Positions 1-15,186 of a DNA stretch of 64,000 nucleotides are shown here, in pieces; position 1 is the stretch's first letter, and the number at the start of each line of letters is the position of its first letter. Source of the DNA: Isochrysis galbana (Eukaryota; Haptophyta; Isochrysidales; Isochrysidaceae). Below the pieces are notes generated by a model that was not told the DNA's origin, did not search any database, and saw only the letters and a list, made by a program, of their open reading frames with translations. The position numbers and the translations under genes are program-made. The stretch spans positions 5,603,318-5,667,317 of the forward strand of contig CM030934.1 of NCBI GenBank assembly GCA_018136815.1. The letters are read 5' to 3'.

Positions 1-2
1 TT

Positions 3-1481
3 GCGTGCAACGCGGCGCTTGCAGCGTGCGAGCGCGCCGCGCAGTGGGAGGAGGCGCTCCTGCTCCTGCGCGAGATGGCGGGCTCGGTGGACGCGCCGCC
101 CGACCGCGTTTCCTACAACACAGCCATCTCCGCGCTCTCGCGCGCTGGCCAGTGGCAAGGCGCACTCGAACTCTTTGAGGAGCTGCCGCAAGCTGTTGCG
201 CCTCCGGGCAACCTGCCAGACGCCCACTCCTTCGGCGCGGTAATCTCCGCCTGCGAGCGGGGCGGCCAGGTATGCCGTCCCAACTCCCGCCCATCCCGCC
301 CTAGCTCAGACCCCTGCCCCGCGCGCTCGCGCCCGCGAACACGATCCTCCCCGTTTCGCCCCCATCATTTCCTCCCCTGAATTTTTGCCTTCGCCACCAA
401 GCTATGCCCCGCGCCCCCCCCCTCCAAACCATCCTTCACCACCCCCACCCCCCTCCCGGCACCGTAGCCCGAGGAGGCGCTCAAACTATTCGAGCGTATG
501 CAGAAGGATGCATCCCTCTCGCCCAACGTTATCGTCTACAACTCTGTCATCCGGGCGTGCGCAACACCGCACCACTGGCCCATTGCCCTCTCGTTGCTCG
601 AGGATGCCCGCGCCGATGGACTCAGACTGACGCGCAACTCGTTCAACTGCGCACTGGCGGCGTGCGAAGCCGGCGGACAGGTGCGTCTCGTCCGAACTAT
701 CCATCCAACTGCGCGAGCGCTCCACACCCGCGGTGCCCCACCCGCCCTGTCGCAGTGGGAGGAGGCGCTTGTGCTACTCGACACGATGGAGGGCGATACA
801 GGGTCGCCACCTGACGAGATCTCCTTTCACACCGCCATTGCGGCATGCCGCCGCGCGGCGGGCTACGGCGCGGCCGCCGCACGACGAGGTTGCAAGGTAG
901 CGCTCGCCGCCGATGGGGCCGCCGACGGTGCACCTCGCACCGTGGCGCCTGCGCAGACTGCCAGCCAACGGGGCAGTGGGCGCGCGCGCAGCGTCGCGAA
1001 CTGGCGCGGTGCGCGCGCTGCGGCGCGCACGGCGCTAGCACTACTCCGCCGCATGTACGCGGCGAGAATCACCACCTCGCTCATCGGCTACACGACGGCA
1101 ATGAACGCGCTCTCCTCCGCCGGCTACGTGCGTGCCGCCTTGTGCGTGTATCAGCGTGCCGTCGCGCAGCATCCGCCCGACGCGCGCTGTGTGCAGACGG
1201 CGCTCAGCGCGTGCGAGCGGGCGGGCCGGTGGGATGAAGGCCTGGCGCTGCTCGATGAGCTCGCAGCGCGTGGTGCCTCGGGCGCCGCCTTGGCAGCAGA
1301 GCTAGGCCCGTGGGCTGACAAAGCGAGGGCGCAGAAAGCTCAACGGGTGGCTGATGCTCCATTCAACGGGTGTGGCAGGGACGACGGGCGGCGCGGATCA
1401 GCCGGCAGCACGAAACGGCGCATGCCGGGTGCAGGCGCAATTGCCGCGCAGAGCGCAGCAGCGCGCCGCCGCGCGAGGTGA
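3..1481 (+). CDS. Pentatricopeptide repeat (PPR) protein, 3' part, 5'-truncated by window edge
   Basis: The reading frame enters from the left edge (codons start at base 3) and shows PPR helices in the protist style: CNAALAACERAAQWEEAL, RVSYNTAISALSRAGQW, VIVYNSVIRACATPHHW, SFNCALAACEAGGQ, IGYTTAMNALSSAGY and CVQTALSACERAGRWDEGL. Likely exons are <3-269, 468-680, 756-896 and 957-1481, all joining in phase 0; donors read GTATGC, GTGCGT and GTAGCG. The third intron (897-956) is least sure because the frame is open through it. PPR proteins bind organellar RNA and guide its processing, editing or translation; the target cannot be read here. Repeats fade after about base 1300, leaving a basic, low-complexity tail to the TGA at 1479-1481. 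Family assignment is firm; exact splicing is moderate. Confidence 0.82.
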
Positions 1482-3534
1482 CGAGCCGAGATCTGCTCGC
1501 CAGCGCGCACGGGTTACTGCCGCGCAATTCCGTCGGTTCCGCGCACGGCTCAACCAGGCGAAATGGTCGCCTCCACACAACGTTACGGCAGCGTGCTCTC
1601 GCCCCCGCATGTCGAGTCGTTCTCGGCGTCGTGCCACCACTGCCGTGGATGCGCTGTCCGCGTGGCGCGTGCATGCGCCGCGATTGCCTACGCTAGCCGG
1701 TCTTTTGTTCTCTGTTCTTTTCTGCTTTCGCCTCTAGCGCTTGCTTGGTCGCCAACCAATCAGTTGTTATTATTCGCCATTGGCTACTACATAGACAGCC
1801 CGCGTGTACGCACTTCTGCACACAGGGCTCGCATGTACGCGACCGTGCAAATATGTAGAAGTCGCCTCCACGCCACGTGCACGCGCCTACATGGGCGATG
1901 CGAGTGCGTGAACTCGGCCGTGGGTCACAGTGAGAAGTGGGGGGGGAAGGCGAGCTACTAGAGCTACTCACAACTCACAAGAAATTTTATTTTATTTTCA
2001 TGTTTTCGTGAAAGATCAGAACTACTCGTAGGGATGGCGATGGTGGCTGTCGCTGTGTTGATTGCTGATTGCCTGCCTGCCAGAGGACAGCGCGGCCGCC
2101 ACAGCCATTTCTGGCGATGCCTCGAGGTGAGAAAGTTGCCCCTACGACCTGTGCCTGTGCGGGACCGCTGGTTGGCCGATGGATTCACGAACGCTCCGGC
2201 TCGTGACGCCCCGTGATCCCCCCATCACACTCGCTCGCGTTATTTATGTTTGCGCTCGTGCTGGAATCGTCTGGCCTTGTGCCTAGGTACCGGTACGACT
2301 TTTCTGAGGTAAGGCGCGCGCATCTAGGGACCTAGAAATAGCCCATATGAGCCCATATATATGCACGAGCCGGACAGCTAATAAATTCACAGACTCATAT
2401 CTTCACTTGTTTTGTAGGCCGATGTTCAGACTTTTCTTATGGTTGGTTGCCATGCAGGGATGCAGGGGGGCCTCGCCCCCCCCGCCCCCCCCCACTCTCT
2501 CGACTCCCCTCATGGCTCATGGGGGAGGGGGCTAGTCTACTTACTACCGAGCCACGCACCGACACTCCCCCGCGGGGGGGGACGCCGATAGCCCCTCTTT
2601 CGCTTCTCCGCCGCGCGTGCCCCCGCACCGCCCAAGCTCTTCTTCTCCTCTCTCTAGGCTAGAAGCTGACCCGCCACCATCCCCTTTCGCCTCCTTGCTT
2701 TCTCGGAGTGGAGCCCCAGCGTACTATCTTAGCACCAAACAGCCGATAATTGGTCTCAGATACGCTCAGGCTCTAGGTACCCCGAGAGGAAGGCACGCAC
2801 GTTCCCTAACGTGAAGCAAGGGCGGCGAGCAGCAGACGGAGCCGTTCACGTCCCATATCTAGCTGTGAAGTCGCGTTCCGTCAACCGTTCATGACAGTCA
2901 AAGAAGCGTACAGGGGCTTCGTCTTCATCGCGCAGCGTCTGATGCTGCTGCAACCGCCCGAGTCGCCAATGGAAGGCCTGCTCATCGTGCGGCCTAATGG
3001 GAAGTCTCCGATTGCGCTCGGGCGCGCCACGACGGGGCTCCACCCGTACATCGTGCGCCCGTGGACGCGTTCGACGCGCATGCGGTCCGAGTGAGCCCAT
3101 CCGCCGCCGGACGCAAAAAAAAAATCTAGCTGATCAAAGCAGAGGGACGACGATGATGAAAACGGCCGTTGTGCGAGTAGAGATAAGATTATCCCTACAT
3201 GGCAAACGGCAAACACATCCACTCCGGGCTTAGCTAGTCAGGGTAGCTCAAGTGAATCTAGATTAGGATGGAGAAGGGAAAGGACGAAAGGACATCCGCT
3301 CGCTCTGCTGCTCTCGTGGGCTCCTCGTCGGCTCGTCGGCCGCCGCCGGAGGAGGGAGCCCCGCGCATTGGGAGGCGCTCCTGGGGCGCGCGGGGCGGGG
3401 TGGGGTCGGGTCGCGAGGGTGGCTGGGTGGCTGGCTGGCTTGTTGGGTGTGGGTGGGTGGGTGGGGCGGGGGGGGGGCGCGGGCGGGGTAAGCGGGGAGG
3501 GGGGGGCAGCGGGAAGGGTTGACGAGCGACCCGG
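1482..3534. other. Intergenic stretch, no convincing gene
   Basis: It contains the probable PPR 3' end, C- and G-runs around 2470-2590, and a short ORF at 2891-3094 (+, 67 aa, beginning MTVKEAYRGF) with no recognisable domain and no visible splice partners. The 150 bases before the FtsJ start (about 3380-3530) are extremely G-rich and purine-skewed, as are several other gene-upstream regions in this window. Confidence 0.6.
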
Positions 3535-4369
3535 ATGGCAGTGGCCGCGCGCCTCGGGGCAAACGCCGCACGCATCCACGGCAAGGCCGGATGGGCGCAG
3601 CGGCACCTCAACGATCCGTACGTCAAGCAAGCGGTGCGCCTAGGGTACCGCAGCCGCGCGGCCATCAAGCTAGTCCAGATGGACGCTAAGCTCAAGGTCT
3701 TGAGGCCGGGTGAAGTCGCCCTCGACCTAGGCGCGGCCCCAGGGTCGTGGTCTCAGGTGCTTGCCGAGAGGAGGATGGATGTGGTTGCGCTCGATGAGTT
3801 ACCAATGGATCCAGTCGCGGGCTGCATGTTTGTGCGTGGCTCTATCACGAGTGGCGAGGCGCGCGACAAGCTACTTGCTCACCTGGCAGGGCGGCCGGTC
3901 GACCTTGTCCTATCCGACATTTCGCCCCCACGCTCCGGACATCACTCGTGAGCCGCACCTCCCCTCCCACCGGCTACTTGTGCGTGGGCTCGGCCCGTTC
4001 GCGCCCCGAATGCGCGCCCTTTGCCGACTGCAGGCTCGATCACTGCAGACTTGTATCACTGCTCGTGAGCGTGCTTGAGCTCGCCCGGCAGGTGCTTCGG
4101 CCTGGTGGCGGCATCCTCGCCAAGGCATTGCAGGGCGAGGACCACGCCCGGTTCATGCGGGTGTTGGCACGCTTCGGCAAGATCTCGCAGCTTAAGCCTA
4201 AGGCTTCACGCACTGAATCGGTGCGCCGCGCGGCATGGGTTCGGCACGCGGTGCGGGTGAACTGACTACCTGTGCGCGCATGTTGCAGGCGGAGCTGTAC
4301 GTGTACGTGAAGGGCTTCGACCCGAGTAAGTTTGACGCAGCCCTCAATGAGCTCCGAGATGTTGGCTGA
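3535..4369 (+). CDS. FTSJ: FtsJ/RrmJ-type 2'-O-ribose rRNA methyltransferase, 3 exons, 226 aa
   Basis: Splicing exons 3535-3947, 4034-4220 and 4289-4369 gives a continuous 226-aa protein; donors are GTGAGC and GTGCGC, acceptors TGCAG and TTGCAG, and phases agree at both joins. The SAM-binding motif LDLGAAPGSWSQV lies near residue 62. The K-D-K-E catalytic tetrad of RrmJ is present: K in RAAIKL, D in VLSDISPPRSG, K in GGILAKALQGED, and E in SRTESAELYVYV, which is built across the second splice junction. Length is close to E. coli RrmJ (209 aa). The enzyme family methylates a 2'-hydroxyl in the peptidyl-transferase loop of large-subunit rRNA. The Ala/Arg-rich, acid-free N-terminus suggests import into mitochondrion (MRM2-like) or plastid; that location is inference. 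Confidence 0.92.
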
Positions 4370-7300
4370 GCGGGCATTATGGAAAGCGCTGCGGGTGCTA
4401 ACAAGCTTCCACTTGCATCGGCACGACGCTAGTGGCCAGAGTGGCCGCTTGCGCCTGTTGGCGACTGGTCATCGCGCTTGTGAATCGTCGAACATGGGTG
4501 GGGCTCATCCGCGGCTTGCTTGGCAAAAGCTGGTGCGCCAGTGCTGGTGCGCATGTATTGTCATTTGACATTGCCGTCGCATGTATGCTGCCACACAGCA
4601 AAGAGCCGTATTCATCCTTCAGACCGTCGCATCGTCGCAACTGTGTACTCAGCATGGTCCTGCTCAAGAGCAAGTCGCGATCGGAGCTCGTGAAGGTCAC
4701 TAGCACTGGGCACTAGCTGTGAGGAGCGTAAGTGCGCTTGTCGGCAGCTGTCTGCAGTCGACTCACATGGATTTCTTTGTTAAGCGCATCTTTGTGATTC
4801 AAGCCTTGAATGGTCAGCCCAAGCCCTATTCAAGGCTTCAATAGCTACAACATTTTCGAAGCTAGTAACGCGCGAGCATTACTATCGCGGCGAGGCTAGC
4901 ACGACGAGCAGCGCCGCTGCGCGGACCCCCTCGAGGAAAGACGAGGGCGGGTGGTAAAGTGAACCGGCAAATGGGTTGAGGCGGGGGTGCGCCGAGAGGG
5001 CTTCGACAAGGAGCGGTCTGAGCACCTGGGCGCGATTGCATGTCGGACGTGCAAAACTAATTTTATACTACTATGGTTGCAACAGGAGCGCGCCGACGCG
5101 GCTCTTCTCTCCTCAGGCCCCCCCGCCGAGCCCTCTCAACCAGCCCAACTGGAGCAGTCGCGGGCGAAACGAGAAACGACCGCGACTTTTGGTTGCCGAC
5201 CACAAATTGCGTATTGCGTGTGGCAGCGCTTTTGCACGCGTGGCGGCAGTCGGATTCTTTTCCGCGAGTAGAGAAGTTATACTACTACATACTAAAAATA
5301 AAATCAAACCACCCTGATTCCAATTTACTACAAGACACAAATACAGAATAAAATAATATTAAATTAAAATTTCGTTTGAATTTATTCTGAATTTCTTAAA
5401 ATAGACGAATCATCTGATCCTCTTTCGACGGAACGCGACCTTCCTTTCACGGGGTGCGAGTGCGATTGTGGGATATCATCACTCCAATGCCAATGCAAAA
5501 ATGACACCACATGCATTCTTCGTTGATCCGGATCGAAAAGAGGCTCCTACGCCCACCTTTCACACTTGATTTTGATTTTGTATTACTACTCTGGCATCCA
5601 GTGCGTTGACCTTACCAGGGGGGGGGGGGGTGTGGAGATGGACTGTTCCCAGGATCCGGGTAAGGCTCCTGAGACTCCATCCTTGGCAACCCACGCGTCC
5701 GTAGGCGGCCTATCAACTTGGGTAGCGGGTGAAGATACTTGGGAAGGCTTGGGCACGGGTGCAGTGGTGACGGGGTCCGCGCGCGGCGGCGAGGGCGGAT
5801 TTGGCGGTGCAGAGGGCGGTGGTGGGTCCATAGGAACAGATTGAATCAATCTCTAGTGGGTGATTTCTAGCGAGAGACCACACACAACTCAGTAGGGGCT
5901 CAAGGGTACGAGGGGTCACGGCATGGCTTCGATCGCAGAGCGCTGCGACGGTTGCTGGATGCGTACGAAGACACGCCACACCACTTTCTAACATAAACAA
6001 GGGCAACACGTAATAAACACGGGAGCGAATGCCACGGTGGGTCAACAGAGAGAGCAAAGAAGGAACCAATTGGCCAGAAGAGAACTCGTCGTCTCGTCGT
6101 CCTAGAGAAGGATTGCACACAGAAAAGGCGCGAAAGGGATTCATCCATGCTTAGTGAAGATCCTACAAGATTCATCGGCGAATAGCGTCTCAACGCGAGC
6201 ACAGCGGCGTGCACTTTACCTATAGCTTTTCGTAGCTTAGCCATGGAGTAGCTGGTAGACTTAAAAAGTCTAGAAGCTTACAGAGGTGTTAGACTTACAG
6301 AGTCTAGATGCTTGAGGTTCTTGAGGGTGTACTTTAGCAAGCAAGATGCTCGCTACTTCCTTGGTCTTCATCGACACGTGCTTACTACTCCCTTGATCTC
6401 CATGCCTGGGTGATCAGTCCAGAGCTAGAGCATATTATTCATATTCCGAGTAGAAAGAAGCCTGTAGAAGCTGCTTGGCCACGTGGGTACAATGGTAGAC
6501 CAACATTGAATGAAGTGTAGTGATTGATAGAAGCGTGGAGACGTCGTAGACGTAGAGATAGACATAAGAACGAAGATTGATGATTTACCATCGCGGTTAT
6601 AACGGTAGAGCGGAAAATAGCGAAATAGCCTGCAGAGGCTCGCGAATGCGACAGGGGGGCAGAGGAACAGCAACCCTACTATGAGTGCGAGGCGTGCACC
6701 CCTCCCCAGCCGAATGGGGGGGGGGGTACCAAATGGAGGCAAACGACCTGCAACCTACAAAAAGGGAAAAGTCACTATGTACTATGTACTATCTGTCTAA
6801 ACGTAGGTAGGTCAAGCGGGGCGCGATTTTGGCCGTGTGAGGACGAAATAAGGTCTATCTAGGCCTTCAAGAGAATTGTGGACGCGCGGTACCACCAAAC
6901 GTAGCTCCGGGGTAATTCGGACGGGTCAACAAGACCACACGACGGCCTTTGACTGACGATGTACGATGTGGACGAGGGAAGTAAGTCGGACCACTCACAT
7001 CCAGCGCAACAACTTATAATACATGGGGGACGCGAACAAATGGTGACGAGGAGAAAGCTGCTTTAAAATAAGCAATTAGTGGTAAGTGAACATACGGAGT
7101 CGCCGGTAATGGTACCTACATCTACGCCCGTGTCCGCGTCTAGTCTGTAGTCACCTTGCCAGTTTGTGCTTCCCGTCGGAGAACCTTCGAGAACGCACAA
7201 CAAAACGCGAATGAAAGGACACATCTCCACTCTCGATTTCGCGATCTTGCTCGACCCTAATTGCCAGCCTCAATTGCACCCGAAGAGTGCCTTCTTCGCA

Positions 7301-7793
7301 AACTGCTCGTCGTATGTTCTGGTTGGATGGTCAACATGAATACTTTCTATAGTGGCACATGTGCTTGCGACCGTGAATTGCAACAGAACAGAGTACAAGC
7401 CATGGCGGAGAAGCGGAAGAGGTTCACGCGAGAAGCCACTGGTGCATTGCAGAACCATCGGCGGCTTTAAAATCTCTGTTGGTGCTGCCATCATCAGATG
7501 TGCTCGCATGGCCTCTTAGCGCGTCCAACTATGCTACCAAGAACATCACAAGCATAAGCAACGATAGCGAGAAATGGTACACAAAGACGAGAGACGCGGC
7601 CTGTAATTCCTTATGACGTTCGGTTGTTTCTCGTAGCTCGCGTTGCGTTCCGACCCAGACGGCACGGTCGATCGATTTCATATTTGTGCAGTACAGCTCC
7701 CCATGGCTCAGCTTGACGGCGAGTTCATGCACATGGCATCGGATGCCTCCTCACGCCTAGCTTGAAGTCACTCTTCGGCTGAGGCTGTACGCG
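4370..7793. other. Gene-poor, repeat-rich stretch
   Basis: No convincing gene. There is an AT-rich patch at 5270-5420, a G-run at 5619-5630, and at about 6630-6765 a repeat copy also found near 11600-11700 (GCGAATGCGACA, then an AAATGGAGGCAAACGACCT-like block). A 67-aa minus-strand ORF at 7529-7732 ends in a hydrophobic helix (LVFVYHFSLSLLMLVMFLVA) after a charged stretch; it could be the last exon of a small membrane protein, but I found no upstream exon. Confidence 0.5.
6630..6765. repeat. Dispersed repeat, copy 1
   Basis: Shares blocks in the same orientation with about 11595-11695: a GCGAATGCGACAG block, a CCCCTCCC..CGAATGG block, and CCAAATGG(A/G)(G/A)GCAAA(C/T)GACCT. Both copies are degenerate. 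The ends cannot be fixed by eye. Confidence 0.55.
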
Positions 7794-10402
<2,609 letters not shown>

Positions 10403-11014
10403 GAAAGATAGAGCATGGCAGGAGGCACGACGGTCAGTATTGTTGCACGATGCGTATTCAAGGGGCGTGCGTCGTGACGTTTGGTCTGGCTTACGCGAGC
10501 GCCGTTGCCCACTCACTCATGGCGTCAGGAGCGACGGGGCAAGGAGCATCACATGCTCGTGTGACAAGAGCGGTCTTAGGCAGCAGCGGGTCCCCTGAAT
10601 ATGCATTGACGGCTCCGCAGTACGGCGAGGGAGATGGATGCACTCGGGACAGGGTCGCCAGAGCATCCATGCACATAAGCTCTCTTGATCTTCGCCAACA
10701 CCTGCCACTCTCAGCCAGCGTCAAAGTAAATTGCTAGGGTATGCAGTTTGTGCTAGTTGATACACGACGATGCCGGCGGTGAGATGCACGGAAGGGAAGC
10801 CGGTGGGCATCGGAGCTGGCGACCCCCGCGGCCCATTGAGGTTGCTGAAAAGGTCGTTTGTCGTTTCGCGCCGCTCCTCTTGGCAAGAGCTCACGCCCTT
10901 ACCGCGCACCCAAGCAAGGCCACTTGCACCCCCCCCCCCCCCCCCTGCTATGCCACCTAAGCGCCTCGCCAACTCAACGAGATAGACACTTGCAATCTTT
11001 TTCTTCGGCCTTCC

Positions 11015-11016
<2 letters not shown>

Positions 11017-11076
<60 letters not shown>
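11017..11076. repeat. (AC)30 microsatellite
   Basis: Uninterrupted AC dinucleotides for about 60 bases. Confidence 0.98.
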
Positions 11077-11081
<5 letters not shown>

Positions 11082-11594
11082 GGCCCTTCTTTCCTCGACC
11101 ACCCCCCCTCCTCTTTTCCCAAGGTCGATACCAGACCGGCAGGGCCAAGGCGGCTTGTTGAGGTGGGGGAAATTTCTACCGTTTCACTTTGGTGTACTTC
11201 CTCAATCCTGACGTTTTATTTTTACATCCGTAGGAGTAAAAATAGTGTGTGACCGCCCTACGGGAGAACAATGACGATGTACCCACTGGATTTGATTCTC
11301 ATCTACCACATAAGTGAGAAGAGAGAAGTGCGACGTGCCTAGGGGCAGAGGGAGATACCAAGAGGTCGCAAATTAAACCCGATTGCCCCTAGGAGCCGGT
11401 AAAGGGACACGGGGGGAATAGCAAATTGAGCCTTTTTGCGAGGGCGCCTGGGAGAAGAAATGAGGGGAAACTTCCCCTCTCTTCGAGAGAAGGAGAGAGG
11501 GCGCTCCATTAGCCCAAGGTCCTGCAGGGGTCCACTCGAAGTTTTTGACCGAGAACGAGAGAACCCCGAACGAAAGAGGAGCCTACCGAGCGTC

Positions 11595-11695
11595 GATTGT
11601 CGATTCGCGAATGCGACAGCACCCCTCCCAAGTCGAATGGAGGGGAGGAAGGTGGTGCCAAATGGAAGCAAATGACCTCACAGCCACAGCAGGCA
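11595..11695. repeat. Dispersed repeat, copy 2
   Basis: Second copy of the element at 6630-6765. The segment just before it, containing TTTTGACCGAGAACGAGA (about 11542), recurs at about 44828 next to a similar GCGAATGCGACA block near 44920. This gives at least three related loci. Confidence 0.55.
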
Positions 11696-12231
11696 AAAGG
11701 CAGGGGGAGGGGGCGGGGGCGGGGGCGGGGGGGGGAGCAAAAGAGCGAAAACGTCAAAGGAGTGAGGAAGGGGAGGGCAGAGTGAGAAGGGAGAAGGGAG
11801 AAGGGGACGGGACAGGGCAGGAGGGGGGGGGTTGCTCTCCACACTCCACACCTCGTTTGGGGGGGATTAGAAATTATACCATGTTCGCATGCGGGGATAA
11901 CGGTGCTCAAAAAACCATCGAACCTAAGGTCACAGCCTCTCAGTAGTCAGTAGTGGCGCAATAATGCTCACTTGTTGTATTATCAAAAATATTTACTACT
12001 ATTTTCTAACGAACTGAAGGGTGCAAGCAATGCAGCTTGCCGAGCTCTGCTTGGTGACCTGCGTTAGTTAGTGCCCTATTCCGAAGGTGCCACGGCAAAG
12101 CGCATCCGCTAAGGCAAGCAAGGCCCCCCTCGCTGCTCGAAAAAAACCGCTCACGAACAGCGCCAAGCCTGAGCGCAGGCCTCCCCTGAGTCCATCGCTC
12201 CCCCCCCCCCCCCCCCCCCCGGAGTCCCTAT

Positions 12232-14300
12232 TCACAGCGAGCCCTCCCTTCGCAGCAGTAGCTCGGCCTCTCTACGCCTCAATGCATCCATCTTCTTAAG
12301 GCCAATTTCGATGAGATCATGTTCGTCGCTCCCGGCCTCACGCTGTTGGGCCTCTTGCTCTCGCACGGATCCCTGAGCCTCGCCTAGGATAGCCAAGAAC
12401 ATGGACAGAAGAACGAAGACAGCCACGAATAAATAGATGAGAAAGAGGCAGGCGTTGGTCAGCCCGGACGACACTTGGATAATCTCCGCAATGTCGAAGT
12501 CACCAAAGAGCGCACGAATCAAAGTGAGGAAGGACGTGAGCTCGCCGTTAAAGCCCGGCATTCGAGAGCCGAGCTGCACAAAGAACAGCATAGCGAAGGC
12601 GCACAAACTCAACATGAAGTACGTGCCAAATGCCACTAGATCTACCAAAGCCACGGCGAGGACGCGGTTCGCGAGGCCAAACTTTTTGGGCGCGAGAGCC
12701 ACAAAGAAGCGCGTCGTCTTCATGAGCTGGAGGCACAGGAGCACCGCTAGCCATGTTCGCAAGGAGACGCAGGCGTGCGGGTAATCGTAGTTGTGGTAAA
12801 AGCCGGCTGTGTTCCATAGTTCAGAGTCGAGCCACTCGTGTGCCTGTGCGGCGAGTCCATGCAGCCTACGACGGTAGGCGTGGGGGTAAGCCGCAGATCG
12901 GCATGGGGGCCAGCCAGAGCCGGGGCCGGATGTGACTCGTGGGCGTGCCGGGGGAAGGGGGCGCGGCACACCGGATGGAGATGGACACAAATACGAGGAT
13001 GGAGGCGGCATCGATCAGATTGTATAGTGAGCCCAAGTAGCCAAAGAATCCGAAGCGGTAGAGCTCTGCCAGCTCGAAGAGCTGGTACACGCAAAAAGTT
13101 GTGAGCGCGCCGCGGCCATATGCCACTGTGTCGTCAATCTGGTTCGGCGTGACCGCCATGTCCGTCGAGACAAGCACCGAGCCGGCAGCTGTGAGCTCGA
13201 ATAGCACGGTGGTAAAAGAGGACACGGCTGCAAGGTTGGCGTCGATCTGGAACGAAATCGCCACAGCGCGCGAGGCACGGTCGATGTACTGAGACCGGCG
13301 CAGCTGCCTCCAAAAGTCCAGGATGGCGCGCCGTACCACGCCAGTGGTGCGGCTAGCGGGCCCGCTCGGCCCCGCGCTGTAGAGGTCGACGTCCTCGTTC
13401 GGATCACAGAGCTGATGGAGATGGCGGCCGTTGTGTGAGAGGCGCACGCAAAAGTACTGCGGAGCGCACGCCTCCGTCGAGCAATTGAAGAAACCTGGAA
13501 GGGAGGCATCAAGCGGAGCTGGTCCTCGCCTACGCCTACTCAATAGCGAACCTCGCCGTGCGGCAGGAGGCGCCTAGGCGCGGCTCTTGGCCCAGAGCGA
13601 CCACTTGCACAGCGCATCGCACAGTACAACTCCACGTCGACAAGGCGAGCACAACGCGCTGCGGGCTCGAGCGAGCGGCACCTGCATCACGGTAGAACCC
13701 TGACGTCGTATGGCGCCTAAAGTCGATGACGTCCTCAGGCTCGCCAGACTGCTCGGGTAGATATATGTCGGAGAAAAAAGGGATGATGAAGGCCGCATAA
13801 CCACCCGCCTACGGTTGAGTAGGCGCAAATGGTGGAGCCCCGTGCGGATGCGCACCAGGCACTGGCGGCGTGGACGCTGCTTGCGCACGCCGGACGAGAA
13901 AGTGCGATACACGCTGGTCGAGGAAGCGCGCACTGGAATCTTCCGGAAAGACGCGACGTTGGACGATTTGATAGGGCTCACGCCGAGCTGCTCGCCGCTC
14001 CAGTACTCAAATGGGCGCACCATCGGCTCTGTCGGGTGCGTGGTGTTCCTCCCAAATGGCTGTGTGCCGGGTGGCGTCTGGTCGGTGATCACATCGAGGT
14101 AGCAGATTGGCGCCTCTGCCATGGCGCACTGCGCCTCTTCCGCCGAATTAGCCTTCGCTCTAATCGTGTGTTTATTGGTGTTCGGGCGCGCCGGCGCCCG
14201 CACCTGTCGGATCAAGATGCCGCCGGACCAGTCCGTCTGATCGAGCTCATACAACAGCTCTTCGACAGTCGGGCTCGACTCGCCATCGGGCCCGAACTCG
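12232..14300 (-). CDS. Polycystin-2 (TRPP/PKD2)-like cation channel, 5' end lost in assembly gap
   Basis: Minus-strand exons >14300-14204, 14128-13982, 13808-13682, 13494-12972 and 12865-12232 join in matching phases with GT-AG borders; the 13982/13808 junction is least sure. The polycystin (TOP) domain shows IRQ-C...ICY...PFGRNTTHPTEP..PFEYWSGEQLG, then GGYAAF. The TM domain begins at IDRASRAVAISFQIDANLAAVSS, matching the [21 protein letters not shown] block of PKD2. Later helices include RTWLAVLLCLQLMKTTRFF, a pore region LIRALFGDFDIAEI with a GDF filter-like motif, and the last helix FVLLSMFLAILGEAQ. The C-terminus is a short charged helix; no EF-hand is visible. Such channels conduct Ca2+ or other cations, often in cilia or flagella. 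The family call is strong; the N-terminus is missing. Confidence 0.88.
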
Positions 14301-14400
14301 NNNNNNNNNNNNNNNNNNNNNNNNNNNNNNNNNNNNNNNNNNNNNNNNNNNNNNNNNNNNNNNNNNNNNNNNNNNNNNNNNNNNNNNNNNNNNNNNNNNN
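14301..14400. other. Assembly gap (100 N)
   Basis: Exactly 100 N, the usual placeholder for a gap of unknown size. It removes the 5' end of the polycystin gene and possibly part of the promoter shared with the cyclophilin gene. Confidence 1.
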
Positions 14401-14575
14401 AACTACATACTCACCCCCCCTTCAAAAGTGAACGCACGTATTTTTTTACCACCCACTTGTACTCTCTTCCCAACCGGGGCGTGTGAACCCTCCCAAAACC
14501 CTCGTGTGAAATCTCGCTTCTTCTTCTCTCAGGTCCTGTGGCGCGCGCTCCCTCTCCGCCGGAGGGTGGCCGGAT

Positions 14576-15186
14576 ATGGCGTCGGCGCTGCGGATCTCGA
14601 CCGAGCTGGGCACGATCACGCTGCGGCTGCGACCGGACGCAGCTCCGCAGACAGTAGAGTACATGAGCAAGCTGGCCAACTCCCACCTCTACGATGGCAC
14701 CGCCTTCTACCGCTCTGACTTCGTCATCCAGATGGGCACACATGGGAGCGATAGGGGCAATCCGCTTGGAGATCTGCCGGTCAACGAGACGCACTCGCAC
14801 GTCAAGCTGTCCAACACGCGCGGAACGGCGGCGGTGGCGCATTGGTATGCACGTTCCCTCGCTTGCTGCCGATGACGCCTCTGAACCCGCCCGATAGGGC
14901 GAACCATAGCTGGTAGACTGCAGAGTGGAATCTGGGCGCTGCGGCCATCTTCTTGCACTACTCATCCTGTCGCCGTACCCACAGGGATGTGCCCGACTGC
15001 GGTAACTCGGAGTTCTTCATTAATCTGAAAACGAATACGCATCTTGACGAGGCATACGGAGGGTACTGCGTCTTTGCGCAGACAGAGGATGAGGAATCGT
15101 TCAAGGTCATAGATGCCATTGCTTCAGCTGTAAACGCCAAGGGGAGGGTCATTGTTAATTCGGTCTCAACCGTCAGCGCAGGCTAG
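14576..15186 (+). CDS. Cyclophilin-type peptidyl-prolyl cis-trans isomerase, 2 exons, 156 aa
   Basis: Exons 14576-14844 and 14985-15186 join through a split Trp codon (TG|G; donor GTATGC, acceptor CCACAG) to give 156 aa. Landmarks: TELGTITLRLRPDAAPQTVEYM at the N-terminus, YDGTAFYRSDFVIQMG with the catalytic Arg of the F(H/Y)R motif, and DCGNSEFFINL after the junction. The length and compact loops resemble the short bacterial-type or divergent single-domain cyclophilins rather than CypA (165 aa). These enzymes isomerise X-Pro bonds in protein folding. There is no signal peptide, so a cytosolic location is likely. An AG at the end of a pyrimidine tract (about 14531) could be a 5'-UTR intron acceptor. 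Confidence 0.92.

Larger units (their letters stand above)
10403..12231. other. Intergenic stretch with microsatellites and repeat copy
   Basis: No convincing gene. It holds a C-run near 10930, a long AC microsatellite, a dispersed repeat copy near 11600, purine-rich tracts at 11700-11830, and a long C-run at 12201-12220 just beyond the stop codon of the polycystin gene. Confidence 0.6.
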
